Part shown: piece by piece, positions 51,777 through 62,416 of the stretch
Numbering within the stretch: position 1 is the stretch's first letter
Layout: every line of letters begins with the position of its first letter
Origin: Rhodoplanes sp046000175
GTDB lineage: Bacteria > Pseudomonadota > Alphaproteobacteria > Rhizobiales > Xanthobacteraceae
Length of the DNA: 64,000 nucleotides
Assembly: GCF_046000175.1 (NCBI RefSeq)
Contig: NZ_JBEOMB010000001.1
Location: 8,161-72,160, forward strand
Direction: 5' to 3'
Position numbers and translations under genes: made by a program
The notes under the pieces: generated by a model
The model's input: only the letters and a program-made list of their open reading frames with translations
What the model was told of the DNA's origin: nothing
Database searches by the model: none

Positions 51777-54029
51777 TCAGATCGCGTTCTCGAACTTGCC
51801 GCTGCGCGGAAAACCCTTGGGCGGCAGGCGGCCGGCGTCGGCGCGGTTGCCGCGCCACTCGGCGAGTTCTTTCAGCGTCTGGGTAAACACGCGCCCCGCC
51901 GAGTCGGTCCAGCTCAGCCCCTCGGCGCCCGTGAAGGTCTTGAGGTCGGAGAGGCCGCCGTCCTTGTACCGCTGCAGCCGCACGCCCTTGCCGCGGTTCA
52001 TCTCCGGCACCTGGTCGAGCGGGAAGATCAGGAGCTTGCGGTTCTCGCCGATCACCGCGACCTGGTCGCCGCTCACCGTGGCGACGAGGCGCGCCTCGTC
52101 CGGCATCTCGACGTTGAGCACCTGCTTGCCGCGCCGCGTGTTGGCGAGGCACTCGTCCTCGCTCACCACGAAGCCGTGGCCGCCATGGCTCGCCACCAGG
52201 AACTTGCGTCCGCCGACGAACGGGAAGACGGCGACGAGGTCGGCCTCCTGCTCCATGTCGATGTAGAGGCGCACCGGCTCGCCGTGGCCGCGCCCGCCCG
52301 GCAGCTTGCCGGCCTCGAGCGTGTAGAAGCGGCCGTTGGTGGCGAGCACCAAAATTTTCGAGGTCGTCTCCGCCGGGAACGTGAACTCGAGCTTGTCGTC
52401 GGCCTTGAACTGGACGCCCGAGAGGTCCGTGACGGTGCCCTTGAGGGCGCGGATCCAGCCCTTCTCGGAGACCACCACGGTGATCGGCTCGCGGATCACC
52501 ATCGCCTCCTCGATCGCCGCCTCGTCGTGGGCCGGCGCCTCGGCGAAGCCGGTGCGACGCTTGCCGAGCGGCGTCTTGGGGCCGAACTTGGTCCTCACCT
52601 CGCGGATCTGCTCGGCGATCTTGGCCCACTGCTTGGGCTCCGAGCCGACCAGCCCCTGCAGGCCGCGCTGCTCGGCGCGCAGCGCCGCGTCCTCGGAGCG
52701 GATCTCCATCTCCTCGAGCTTGCGCAGGTTGCGCAGCCGCATGTTCAGGATCGCTTCGGCCTGCACGTCGGTGAGCTTGAAGGTCTTCATCAGGACGGGC
52801 TTGGGCTCGTCCTCGGTGCGGATGATCTTGATCACCTTGTCGAGGTTCAGATAGGCGACCAGATAGCCGCCCAGCACCTCGAGCCGGTGGGCGATGACGC
52901 CGAGCCGGTGGTTGGAGCGCCGCACCAGCACGTCGCGGCGGTGGTCGAGCCACTCGCGCAGCGCCTCGTGCAGGCCGATCACCTTGGGGATGCGGCCGCC
53001 GACCAGCACGTTCATGTTGAGCGGGATGCGCGACTCGAGATCGGTCAGCTTGAACAGCGACTCCATCAGGAGCTCGGCGTCGACCGTCTTGGCGCGCGGC
53101 TCGATGACGAGCCGGATGTCCTCGGCCGACTCGTCGCGCACGTCGCCGACCAGCGGCAGCTTCTTGTCGTTGAGGAGCTCGGCGATGCGCTCGACGAGGC
53201 GCGACTTCTGCACCAGCCACGGGATCTCGGTGATCACGATCAGCCAGGTGCCGCGCGCACCGTCCTCCTTGTGCCAGCGCGCCCGCACCCGGAACGAGCC
53301 GCGCCCGGTCTCGTAGGCCTCGGCGATCGTCGCGCGGCTGTCGATGATCAGGCCGCCGGTCGGGAAGTCCGGACCGGGGACGTATTTCATCAGCGCCTTC
53401 GGCTTGGCGTCGGGATGCTCGATCAGATGCAGGGCGGCGTCGCACAGCTCGGCGGCGTTGTGCGGCGGGATCGCGGTGGCCATGCCGACCGCGATGCCCT
53501 GGGCGCCGTTGGCGAGCAGATTGGGGAACGCGCCGGGCAGCACCACGGGCTCCTGCTCGGAGCCGTCATAGGTCGGGCGGAAGTCGACCGCGTCCTCTTC
53601 GAGGCCGTCGAGCATCAGCCGCGCGACCTCGGTGAGGCGCGCCTCGGTGTATCGCATGGCGGCGGCGTTATCGCCGTCGATGTTGCCGAAGTTGCCCTGG
53701 CCGTCGACCATCGGGAAGCGGACCGAGAAGTCCTGCGCCAGCCGCACCAGCGCGTCGTAGACGGCCTGGTCGCCGTGCGGGTGGAACTTGCCGATCACGT
53801 CGCCGACCACGCGGGCGCATTTCTTGAACGCCGCGCCGGGATCGAGACGCAGCTCGCGCATCGCGTAGAGCAGGCGGCGGTGCACCGGCTTGAGCCCGTC
53901 GCGCGCGTCGGGCAGGGCACGATGCATGATGGTCGAGAGCGCATAGGCGAGGTAGCGCTCCTCCAGAGCCTCGCGCAGCGCGACGTCGTGCACGTCCGAC
54001 GGATCGGGGGGAATCAGGGTCTTGGTCAT
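51777..54029 (-). CDS. parC: DNA topoisomerase IV subunit A
   Basis: ParC with ParE decatenates replicated chromosomes. The 750-residue protein has the active-site Y127 in AAAMRYTEARL, the winged-helix block YRRLL-like RRLLYAMRELRLDP, and a C-terminal beta-pinwheel without the GyrA box, which supports ParC over GyrA. The quinolone-contact region reads KFHPHGDQAVYDALVRLAQ, with Gln88 where many enzymes have Ser. Start chosen at MTKTLIPPDPSDVHDVALRE. Confidence 0.95.
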   Translation of the reverse strand: MTKTLIPPDPSDVHDVALREALEERYLAYALSTIMHRALPDARDGLKPVHRRLLYAMRELRLDPGAAFKKCARVVGDVIGKFHPHGDQAVYDALVRLAQDFSVRFPMVDGQGNFGNIDGDNAAAMRYTEARLTEVARLMLDGLEEDAVDFRPTYDGSEQEPVVLPGAFPNLLANGAQGIAVGMATAIPPHNAAELCDAALHLIEHPDAKPKALMKYVPGPDFPTGGLIIDSRATIAEAYETGRGSFRVRARWHKEDGARGTWLIVITEIPWLVQKSRLVERIAELLNDKKLPLVGDVRDESAEDIRLVIEPRAKTVDAELLMESLFKLTDLESRIPLNMNVLVGGRIPKVIGLHEALREWLDHRRDVLVRRSNHRLGVIAHRLEVLGGYLVAYLNLDKVIKIIRTEDEPKPVLMKTFKLTDVQAEAILNMRLRNLRKLEEMEIRSEDAALRAEQRGLQGLVGSEPKQWAKIAEQIREVRTKFGPKTPLGKRRTGFAEAPAHDEAAIEEAMVIREPITVVVSEKGWIRALKGTVTDLSGVQFKADDKLEFTFPAETTSKILVLATNGRFYTLEAGKLPGGRGHGEPVRLYIDMEQEADLVAVFPFVGGRKFLVASHGGHGFVVSEDECLANTRRGKQVLNVEMPDEARLVATVSGDQVAVIGENRKLLIFPLDQVPEMNRGKGVRLQRYKDGGLSDLKTFTGAEGLSWTDSAGRVFTQTLKELAEWRGNRADAGRLPPKGFPRSGKFENAI

Positions 54030-54143
54030 GGGGCGATCGAATAACCCGCACGCCGGACCTGAACAATATCGCCGCGAAAGCGTTGGAAAGAGCCGGTAGG
54101 CCGCGGCCACCGGATGAATGCCTGATGAACGAGCTCTCCATAA

Positions 54144-54171
54144 TTATGCTGTGATTCAAAGGTCTTATATT
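54144..54171 (+). promoter_or_regulatory. Candidate promoter upstream of the small secreted protein gene
   Basis: TTATGC and TATATT with a 16-base spacer lie in an AT-rich island of the 338-bp gap after the parC start. The leader to the gene at 54368 would be about 190 bases. Confidence 0.4.
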
Positions 54172-54367
54172 GATCGGCAGCGCCCGCTGCCGGGCCTCGG
54201 GGATCACACCGGAACCAGCCACGGAGGAACGGCGCGACCAGGCTACGCCACCCTTGAAGGCATCGAGGACGTCGGAGAGCCGACGTCGACCCCGAATCTG
54301 TCCCAGTCATGGACCGTCGCCGGCCTCACGGCCGGACCCTGCCTCGACGGTCGGAGAGGAGATCGAG

Positions 54368-54643
54368 ATGCGTGGAACGATCCTGGCCGCCGCCGCGGCC
54401 GTCGGCATCGGGCTGTTCGGAATGGCGCCGGCGTCCGCCGCGCCTGCCACCGGGGCCTCCGGCCTTCTGTCGGCCGCCGAGGTCCAGGAGGCCGTGATCC
54501 AGGCGCAGTGGCACTATGCCCGCCGCAGCCATTGGCGCTGGGGCAGCCGCGGCTACGTGCACGGGCCGAACCGGAGCCACTGGCGCTGGGGCAGCCGCCC
54601 GCGCTGCCACTGGCGCGGCCGCAGCGTGTGGGGCCGCTGCTGA
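54368..54643 (+). CDS. Small secreted Trp/His/Arg-rich protein
   Basis: A 91-residue protein with a signal peptide (MRGTILAAAAAVGIGLFGM, cleavage near ASAA). The mature part is basic and aromatic, with the unit RSHWRWGSR present twice (about residues 53-61 and 69-77) and two cysteines at the end. GGAGAGGAG lies upstream of the ATG and a terminator follows. Similar short exported proteins are common in Hyphomicrobiales, with no known function. Confidence 0.75.
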   Translation: MRGTILAAAAAVGIGLFGMAPASAAPATGASGLLSAAEVQEAVIQAQWHYARRSHWRWGSRGYVHGPNRSHWRWGSRPRCHWRGRSVWGRC

Positions 54644-54673
54644 GCGTCGCGGCGAAGCGATCGTCCGAGCGAC

Positions 54674-54718
54674 GCTCGGACGAACGCGCTTCGGACGTGC
54701 GAGCTTCGGACGTGTGAA
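54674..54718 (+). repeat. 15-bp tandem repeat, three imperfect copies
   Basis: GCTCGGACGAACGCG, CTTCGGACGTGCGAG and CTTCGGACGTGTGAA follow each other without gaps between the stop of the secreted-protein gene and its terminator. Confidence 0.8.
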
Positions 54719-54723
54719 CGATG

Positions 54724-54750
54724 GCCGGCCCGCTCGCGGGCCGGCTTTTT
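54724..54750 (+). terminator. Rho-independent terminator
   Basis: A 9-bp stem GCCGGCCCG/CGGGCCGGC with loop CTCG is followed by TTTTT, 80 bases after the stop of the secreted-protein gene. Confidence 0.9.
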
Positions 54751-54764
54751 GTCGAGCGGACGGC

Positions 54765-55304
54765 TCACGTCGCCGAGAACGCCTCGTGGTACTCGACCGT
54801 GCCGGCTGGCGGCGGGGACCCGCGGAACGGGACGGCGAGGACGTAGCGGTCGGGGACGCCGGGGACGTGCAGGCCGGCGGGGCGGCGAAAGCCGTGGCGG
54901 CCGTAATAGGCCGGGTCGCCGACCACCAGGCAGCCGGCGGCGCCGCGCGTCTTCAGGCGGGAGAACCCCTCCTGGATCAGCGTCGTGCCGATGCCGGCGC
55001 GCTGCCGGTCGGGCCGCACCGACAGCGGGCCGAGCGCGACCCAGCCGCCGTTCGTCCCGTTGCCGTTGATGCGGAAGCCGGGACCGAAGATCTGCACGGC
55101 CGAGAAGGCCGCCTGGCCGACCAGGCCGGACGCATCCTCGGCCACCAGGGCGACGACGGCGCCGCCGCTCGCCCACAGGGCGTCCATGATGGCCGGCTCG
55201 GTGCCGGAGGCGATAGGGAGCCCGCGATAGGCGGCGGTGACGACGGCACGCACGGCGTCGCGGTCGGCGTCGGTCTGGTCCCGGATAATGATCGAATCAT
55301 GCAT
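54765..55304 (-). CDS. GNAT-family N-acetyltransferase
   Basis: A 179-residue GCN5-related acetyltransferase. The acetyl-CoA loop is in VRPDRQRAGIGTTLIQEG; LVVGDPAYYGRHGFRRP is the typical following block, as in YhbS-like proteins. Acceptor unknown. It converges on the secreted-protein gene. Confidence 0.88.
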   Translation of the reverse strand: MHDSIIIRDQTDADRDAVRAVVTAAYRGLPIASGTEPAIMDALWASGGAVVALVAEDASGLVGQAAFSAVQIFGPGFRINGNGTNGGWVALGPLSVRPDRQRAGIGTTLIQEGFSRLKTRGAAGCLVVGDPAYYGRHGFRRPAGLHVPGVPDRYVLAVPFRGSPPPAGTVEYHEAFSAT

Positions 55305-55397
55305 AGCCCGGTGGTCATAGCATCGACTCCGGCGACAGGAAGAGGGGACTGCGCACGACGGGGTTGTGCTCTGCGAAGAACGCGCCGACGCCCCGGT

Positions 55398-56249
55398 TCA
55401 ATGGCTGCCGCGGACGAACAGCTCGTAGAACGTCACCAGAACCTCGACGACGATCAGCAGGACGATGGTCGCCTCCAGCCGCACGCTGCGCTGGGTGTCG
55501 ATGATGTCGGTGATGGCGCGCGCCGTGTCGTCGATCACCTCGAGCTTGCGGGCGAGCGACGTGGCGCGCTCCTTCAGCTCGTACTCGTCGGCGAGGCGCA
55601 GCCACAGCCGCTCGAACTCCGGCTGGTCCCACAGGATGTCGGGCTTGTCCTCGATCTCGACGCGGCCGGCGAGGCGGTGCTGCACCTGCAGGGCCTGGCC
55701 GATGGTGCGCAGCATCTGGCGACGTCCCGAGGGGGTGCGGCCGGTGCGGGCGAGCGCCGCCGCGAACGGCTCCATCACCTCCAGGACCGTGCCGACCTCG
55801 CGCTCGTCGCGGGCCAGCGCGGCATTCTTGGCGAGCACGTCGGCGACGACGAGAAGACGCGGCGGCGTGAGGGCGCGGATCGCCACCGGGCCGCCCGGCA
55901 CCACCTGGTCGTCCTGGTCGGGCGTGATCTCGACCACGGTCGATTCGTCCTCGACGTCGTCGTAGCGGCCGGCGAGCCGGGGGCCGAGCGCCCGCACCAG
56001 CTCGTCCTCCTCGACCGGCGACAGGCCGATCAGCACGGCGACGCCGTAGCGGAACAGCACCGCGTAGCCGGCCGCACCGGACCGGAAGGCGAGCGGTGTC
56101 GTCGAGACGAGGTCGCTGCGCTCCAGGCCGGCCGTGTCGATGCGGTCGCCGAGCAGCAGGGTGCGGGCGGTGAGACGGGCGCGCGTCGCCGGCACCGCCA
56201 CGGGGGCGGCCGCCGGCGCGGCGACGGGAAGGGGAGCACGTTCAGCCAT
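55398..56249 (-). CDS. RMD1/DUF155-family membrane protein
   Basis: A 283-residue protein with an Ala/Pro-rich start, a conserved soluble domain (YAVLFRYGVAVLIGLSP to ALARDEREV), a long coiled-coil-like region, and one C-terminal membrane helix (about 258-276, ATIVLLIVVEVLVTFYELF). This is the layout of yeast Rmd1/Sif2-like DUF155 proteins, whose bacterial role is unknown. Confidence 0.85.
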   Translation of the reverse strand: MAERAPLPVAAPAAAPVAVPATRARLTARTLLLGDRIDTAGLERSDLVSTTPLAFRSGAAGYAVLFRYGVAVLIGLSPVEEDELVRALGPRLAGRYDDVEDESTVVEITPDQDDQVVPGGPVAIRALTPPRLLVVADVLAKNAALARDEREVGTVLEVMEPFAAALARTGRTPSGRRQMLRTIGQALQVQHRLAGRVEIEDKPDILWDQPEFERLWLRLADEYELKERATSLARKLEVIDDTARAITDIIDTQRSVRLEATIVLLIVVEVLVTFYELFVRGSH

Positions 56250-56376
56250 GGCGGCAGTATAGCAGGCCGCACGTGACAGGAGGCGGGCGATGGGGCCGAG
56301 CGTTCGCCACGCCGGCCGGTCCGCGGGACGGTGGCGCAGGTTGTCCGGACCGCCGGAAACGCCCTATAGTTCGGCC

Positions 56377-56604
56377 ATGACGAAGCTTTTCGACCAGGCC
56401 GTCGAGGCCGCCCGCGCCCTGCCGCCGGACGCGCAGGACGAGCTCGCCCGCGTCATGCTCGACATGCTCGCCGACGACCGCCCGCCCGAGGCGATCGATC
56501 CCGCCGATGAAGCGGCCGTCCGAGAAGGGCTCGCGCAGGCCGAGCGCGGCGAGCTCGCGACGGACGCCGAGGTCGACGCCGTCTTCCGTCGCTTCGAGGG
56601 ATGA
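56377..56604 (+). CDS. Putative type II antitoxin
   Basis: A 75-residue acidic protein: LFDQAVEAARALPPDAQDEL, then ARVMLDMLADD, and a C-terminal REGLAQAERGELATDAEVDAVFRR motif usual for antitoxins that precede ParE/RelE toxins. Its stop overlaps the toxin start by 4 bases (ATGA). It should bind and neutralise the toxin and repress the operon. Confidence 0.85.
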   Translation: MTKLFDQAVEAARALPPDAQDELARVMLDMLADDRPPEAIDPADEAAVREGLAQAERGELATDAEVDAVFRRFEG

Positions 56605-56894
56605 CGATTCGCTACACGCGCCGCGCGGTTGCCGACCTCGCGGGCATCGCCGACCACATCCGGGCTCGGGACCCCGCAGCCGCGCTTCGCGTCCGCACCG
56701 CCATTCTCGACAGCATCCGGACGCTGATTCTGTTTCCTCGGGCCGGACGCCGGCAGTCCGTCGCCGGCGTCCGGAAGCTGGTCACCCGGAAGTACCCGTA
56801 CCTCGTCTATTACAGCGTCGACGGGGCGAACGGGGACATCGTCATCCTGGCCATCAGGCATCCTGCCCGACGTCGTGAGCACGAGGACGGCTGA
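56601..56894 (+). CDS. ParE/RelE-superfamily toxin
   Basis: A 97-residue basic protein with the family pattern IRYTRRAVADLAGIADHI, FPRAGRRQSVAGVRKLV, and RKYPYLVYYSVDG near the C-terminus. ParE-type toxins poison gyrase; RelE-type toxins cut mRNA on ribosomes, and the sequence alone does not decide. It is translationally coupled to the antitoxin. Confidence 0.88.
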   Translation: MTIRYTRRAVADLAGIADHIRARDPAAALRVRTAILDSIRTLILFPRAGRRQSVAGVRKLVTRKYPYLVYYSVDGANGDIVILAIRHPARRREHEDG

Positions 56895-56937
56895 AGGTCT
56901 GCCGGCAGCGACGCACCGTTCCCCACAGAGCTCCGCG

Positions 56938-57588
56938 TCACGCCGCCGTGGCGGGGCGGATCTTCGACTTCGCCCAGTAGTCCGGATCGGCCTTCGATCG
57001 CGCCAGCGCCTCGGCGGTCTCGAAGCCCGGGGCCATCGAGCCGTCCTGGCCGGCCAGCACCTGGTGGTGCTCGATGTTCAGGGTGCGCAGCCAGCGCTGC
57101 TGGCCCATCGTGACGGCGACGAAGTAGCCGATCTCCACCAGCTCCGGCTCGGAGAAATGCGCGTGCAGCCGCGCCCAGAAGGCGTCGTCGGTCGGCAGGT
57201 CCCAGGTGATCGCCTCGGCGTAGGAGAGGGCGGCCTTCTGCTTGTCGTCGTAGCGCGTCGAGGTTTCGAAGTTGATCAGGTCGCGGTAGTCGTCCTCGAT
57301 CAGCCCGGCCTTGGCCGACTTGATCGAGCGCTGGTTGCCGCAGAACTCGCACAGCACCGAGCGGGACACGTAGACGCGGCACAGCTCCTTGATCGAATGG
57401 TCGGCGACGCCCTGGTGGAACACGGTGCGCCAGGTGTCGGCGAAGGACCAGAACACCGCCGGCACATGCGCGCGCACGGCCTGGCTCTCCGGGCGCGGCG
57501 TCCCCTCGCGGGCGCAACGCTGCAGCTCCTCGGTCATCGCCGGGTCCGTGATGGTCGCGGGGTCGACATAGCTGATGCGCGGGGCCAT
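56938..57588 (-). CDS. AhpD-like/carboxymuconolactone decarboxylase family protein
   Basis: A 216-residue helical protein of the CMD/AhpD superfamily. The redox CxxC motif is in VLCEFCGNQRSIK, with the usual downstream acidic residues and a conserved His in HAHFSEPELVEIGYF. It may be a peroxidase-type reductase; no catalase or AhpC gene is near. The ATG at 57586-57588 has AGGAGG upstream. Confidence 0.87.
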   Translation of the reverse strand: MAPRISYVDPATITDPAMTEELQRCAREGTPRPESQAVRAHVPAVFWSFADTWRTVFHQGVADHSIKELCRVYVSRSVLCEFCGNQRSIKSAKAGLIEDDYRDLINFETSTRYDDKQKAALSYAEAITWDLPTDDAFWARLHAHFSEPELVEIGYFVAVTMGQQRWLRTLNIEHHQVLAGQDGSMAPGFETAEALARSKADPDYWAKSKIRPATAA

Positions 57589-57696
57589 GGGGTTCCTCCT
57601 GTTGTTTTTCGTGTTGCCGTCCGGCACGCGTGCGCGGGCGGCGCCACCTTGTATACAGGGTTGGAACGCTTCGGGCGAGACGCCGGTCGACGGCTT

Positions 57697-57839
57697 CGTG
57701 TCCCGGACGCGGTGCGACGCACCGTGAGCCGGGACCCAGGGGCGATCACGTGATGCGCTGCCGCGCGGCCCCTGGGTCCCGGCTCGGCGGCGCCTCGGGC
57801 CTGCGGCCCGATGCGCCTTGTCCGGGACACGGTGTCGGC
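57697..57839. repeat. Intergenic inverted repeat, family C copy 2
   Basis: It runs from GTGTCCCGGACGCGGTGCG to TTGTCCGGGACACGG with GGGACCCAGGGGCG and GCCCCTGGGTCCCGGCTC as arms; related to 36086-36266 and 59796-59941. It fills most of the gap to the ABC-F gene. Confidence 0.88.
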
Positions 57840-57860
57840 GAGCGGCGGCACCAGCGCCGC

Positions 57861-59744
<1,884 letters not shown>

Positions 59745-59795
59745 GCGGCCTTATACACGGAATTTTGCCAGGAGCAGGGGGCGTGTGCCTCGGGG

Positions 59796-59941
59796 CCGTG
59801 CCCCGGACAAGTCACATCGGGCGCAGGCCCGATGTGACGCAGAGCCGGGGCTCAGGGGCGGCCCGGCGATGCCTCGTCTCATGGCTTCTGGGTCCCGGCG
59901 CGCGGTGCGTCGCACCGCGTCCGGGACACGGGTGCGGCAAC
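59796..59941. repeat. Intergenic inverted repeat, family C copy 3
   Basis: From GTGCCCCGGACAAGTCACATC to GCGTCCGGGACACGGG with TCGGGCGCAGGCCCGA inside; a relative of 36086-36266 and 57697-57839. It lies between the ABC-F and Sel1 genes. Confidence 0.85.
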
Positions 59942-59954
59942 GGGCCGGAAACCC

Positions 59955-60809
59955 TCACCAGCACAGGGTGGTCACCACCTGACCCTGCTTGTTCTTGATC
60001 ACGTGCGGGCAGCGCAGGCGCTCCAGGGCCGGCTTGGCGTCGGCGTTGCCGAGCGCCACGGCGCGCTCGTAATAGGCCTTGGCGGCGGTCGTGTCCTTGT
60101 CGCCGCCCAGTCCCTCGGCGGCGAAGAAGCCGGCCCGCTCCAGCGCACCGGCGTGGTCCTGGGCGGCCGCCTTCTCGAACAGGGCACGCGCCCCGGTGGC
60201 GTCCTTGCCGCCGCCCGTTCCGGCCGCGAGCAGCAGGCCGAGTTGGTACTGCGCCTCCGGGTTGCCGGCCTCGGCCGCCCTCGCGAGCAGGGCGCGCTGA
60301 CGCGCCGGATCGGCCGCGGCCCCGCTCGCGCCGGCGCCGCCCGACAGCGCCGCCAGATTGGTGACGCCGCGCGGATTGCCGGCCTCGGCCGCCTTCTCGA
60401 ACAGCTTTCGCGCTTGGTCCTCGTTTTTCGGCATGCCCGTGCCGGTAGCGTAGAGGAGGCCGAGCTCGACCATCGCGGCGGTGCTGCCCTTGTCGGCGGC
60501 CCGGCGGAACGCCGCCGCGGCCTCGGCCGGCTGGCGGTTCGCCGCATAGGCGCGACCCAGCCCGTATTGCGCGCGCCGCGATCCCGCCGCCGCGACCTTG
60601 CAGAACCTGATCGCCGTCGCCACGTCGCCGGCGGCGATCTCGGCGACGCCCTTCACGTCCGCCGGCTTGTCCGGGTCGCTCGGATCGGCGGCGATGCGGT
60701 CGCAGAGCACGAGGTCGGCCGACTGGCCGAAGGCGCCGCTGGATGGTGCGCCGACCAACGCGGCGAGGCCGATGCAGGCAGTGGCGAGAAAGCGGCCTGG
60801 TGTCGTCAT
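59955..60809 (-). CDS. Exported Sel1-repeat protein
   Basis: A 284-residue protein with a signal peptide (MTTPGRFLATACIGLAALVG, cleavage near AFGQ) and about five Sel1 repeats, for example AAMVELGLLYATGTGMPKN and AQYQLGLLLAAGTGGGKD. Such periplasmic Sel1 proteins act as scaffolds for protein interactions. Two cysteines near each end (VLCDRI, LRCPHV) and one at the C-terminus could form disulfides. It diverges from the cyclase gene. Confidence 0.88.
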   Translation of the reverse strand: MTTPGRFLATACIGLAALVGAPSSGAFGQSADLVLCDRIAADPSDPDKPADVKGVAEIAAGDVATAIRFCKVAAAGSRRAQYGLGRAYAANRQPAEAAAAFRRAADKGSTAAMVELGLLYATGTGMPKNEDQARKLFEKAAEAGNPRGVTNLAALSGGAGASGAAADPARQRALLARAAEAGNPEAQYQLGLLLAAGTGGGKDATGARALFEKAAAQDHAGALERAGFFAAEGLGGDKDTTAAKAYYERAVALGNADAKPALERLRCPHVIKNKQGQVVTTLCW

Positions 60810-60924
60810 GATGATATCGCCGAGCGTCCGTCCGATGTGCCGTGTGCCGTGTGGCGAAACAAGACTACGACCGCCGGCAGAACGCGGCAAGGCGGGGCCG
60901 AACTCGACGGTGCGTCGGCGCCGT

Positions 60925-60988
60925 GCGTTCGTTTGCCGGCGCGTTCGTGTGCCATCGCGTTCGTGTGTCGTCGAGTTCGTGTAGAGTG
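60925..60988 (+). repeat. 16-bp imperfect tandem repeat before the cyclase gene
   Basis: The core G(C/A)G TTCGT recurs at 60925, 60941, 60957 and 60973, exactly 16 bases apart. It lies between the divergent Sel1 and cyclase genes, close to where their promoters should be. Confidence 0.85.
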
Positions 60989-61016
60989 CGCGCCGCACGC
61001 AACCGAGGAGGTGTCG

Positions 61017-61901
61017 ATGTGCGTTCCGGGATGCATGGAGGCCGTGACGGCCGGGCTGTCGCGCCGCGGCTTCTTCGGCCGCGCCGGAGCGGCGGCGGCC
61101 GGCTTCGCCGCCACGGCGATCGCACCGGCCTCGGTCCTGGCGCAGAGCGCTCCGCCCGCCACCGCGCCGGCCGTGCCCGCTCCCCCGCCGAAGACCGCGA
61201 TGCCGACGAGCTTCACGCGCGTGATCGATCTCTCCCACACGCTCGGGCCGAAATTCCCGACCTTCTTCGACACCGCCGGGATCGAGATGGAGCAGCGCGC
61301 CGACTTCGCCAAGGACGGCTACAACATGTATGTCTGGACGCTCGTCGAGCATGCCGGCACGCATATCGACGCGCCGATTCATTTCGCCGAGAAGGGCGCG
61401 AGCGTCGACCAGATCACGACCGAGACTCTGGTCGTCCCGCTCGCCGTCGTCGACGTCGTCGAGAAGGCCTCCGACGAGGCGGACTATCTGATGTCGCGGG
61501 CCGATCTCGATGCGTGGGAGGCGAAGCACGGGAGGCTGCCGCGCGGCTGCTGCGTCGCCATGCATTCGGGCTTCGGCAAGCTCGCGCTCACCGATCCGGC
61601 GCGCTTCATCGGCCGCGACGTCGACGGGACGCTGCACTTTCCCGGCATCGCGCCGGAGGCGGCGGAGTGGCTGCTGAAGGAGCGCGAGGTCGTGGGGCTC
61701 GCGGTCGACACGCTGTCGCTCGACAACGGCCCCTCGAAGGACTTCAAGACTCACAAGGTGTGGCTGCCGGCCGGCCGCTGGGGCCTGGAGAACGTCGCCA
61801 ATCTGGAGCAGGCGCCGGCCGTCGGGGCGACGCTGGTCGTCGGCCTGCCGAAGATCGAGGAGGCGACCGGCGCACCGGTGCGCCTGTTCGCGCTGGTCTG
61901 A
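61017..61901 (+). CDS. Tat-exported cyclase-family hydrolase (kynurenine-formamidase-like)
   Basis: A 294-residue protein with a twin-arginine signal (SRRGFFGRAGAAAAGFAA) and a cyclase/KynB fold: RVIDLSHTLGPKFPTF at about 65-80, the metal site EHAGTHIDAPIHF, and GLAVDTLSLD later. It is probably a metal-dependent hydrolase exported folded to the periplasm; the substrate is unknown. GAGGAG lies 6 bases before the ATG. Confidence 0.9.
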   Translation: MCVPGCMEAVTAGLSRRGFFGRAGAAAAGFAATAIAPASVLAQSAPPATAPAVPAPPPKTAMPTSFTRVIDLSHTLGPKFPTFFDTAGIEMEQRADFAKDGYNMYVWTLVEHAGTHIDAPIHFAEKGASVDQITTETLVVPLAVVDVVEKASDEADYLMSRADLDAWEAKHGRLPRGCCVAMHSGFGKLALTDPARFIGRDVDGTLHFPGIAPEAAEWLLKEREVVGLAVDTLSLDNGPSKDFKTHKVWLPAGRWGLENVANLEQAPAVGATLVVGLPKIEEATGAPVRLFALV

Positions 61902-62040
61902 TCACGTCGCTGACGCGAATCGCCGCGCATCCGGAGCAGTTCGCCCGTGACAGCGATCTGATCAGATCGTCGGCCCGGACCTGTACGGTCGTACGGTCGA
62001 ACAAACAAGGTCCGGGTGCTCTCTTCGAACCACCGAGCAC

Positions 62041-62167
62041 AAAAAAAGGCGGGCGGTTCTTTCGAACCGCCCGCTGGGCATCGCAGCATCGCGCACCCCC
62101 GTGGCACGACGCTGCGCACCGACTGTTCGACCGAGACGACGCTCTCACGTGTCGATCGATCGTTCGC
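62041..62167 (-). ncRNA. Candidate small RNA with strong terminator
   Basis: On the minus strand an 11-bp perfect stem GCGGGCGGTTC/GAACCGCCCGC with a four-base loop is followed by C and TTTTTTT (62041-62074), a model rho-independent terminator. The nearest minus-strand gene ends 343 bp upstream of it, and no reading frame here looks coding. A FixK/FNR-like box at 62202-62215 is at the right distance (about -41) for a start near 62167. A transcript of about 125 bases is inferred; the 5' end is a guess, and a long 3' UTR of the gene at 62417 is the alternative. Confidence 0.45.
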
Positions 62168-62201
62168 GGGGGACAATGCTGCGGGCGGGTCCTAGCGGCT
62201 T

Positions 62202-62215
62202 TGATCTAGATCAGC
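62202..62215 (-). promoter_or_regulatory. FixK/FNR-like binding site
   Basis: TTGATCTAGATCAG matches the TTGAT-N4-ATCAA consensus at 9 of 10 positions. It is the only such site I noticed. On the minus strand it would control the candidate small RNA; no plus-strand gene starts downstream of it. The rest of the 515-bp gap shows nothing else recognisable. Confidence 0.5.
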
Positions 62216-62416
62216 CACGGGTCGGAAAATGGGGACAGGCCGCCCGGCGTGACCGCTGCGCGATGCCGGAAAGGCGCATGACCAAAGGCGTTCAGTGCAT
62301 CGTCACGCTGCGCGGCGGTCGCCGCATACGACCAATGTCGGATGCGAAGATGGTGAACGGCGGCGCCGGTCGGTCACGTCCGCCGCCGTCTGATCGCGTG
62401 CTGCAGCGCCGTGACG

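Noticed and set aside
52176..54044. A 622-codon plus-strand frame opposite parC
   Set aside because: Shadow of parC; rich in His/Gln/Leu/Val pairs with no motif.
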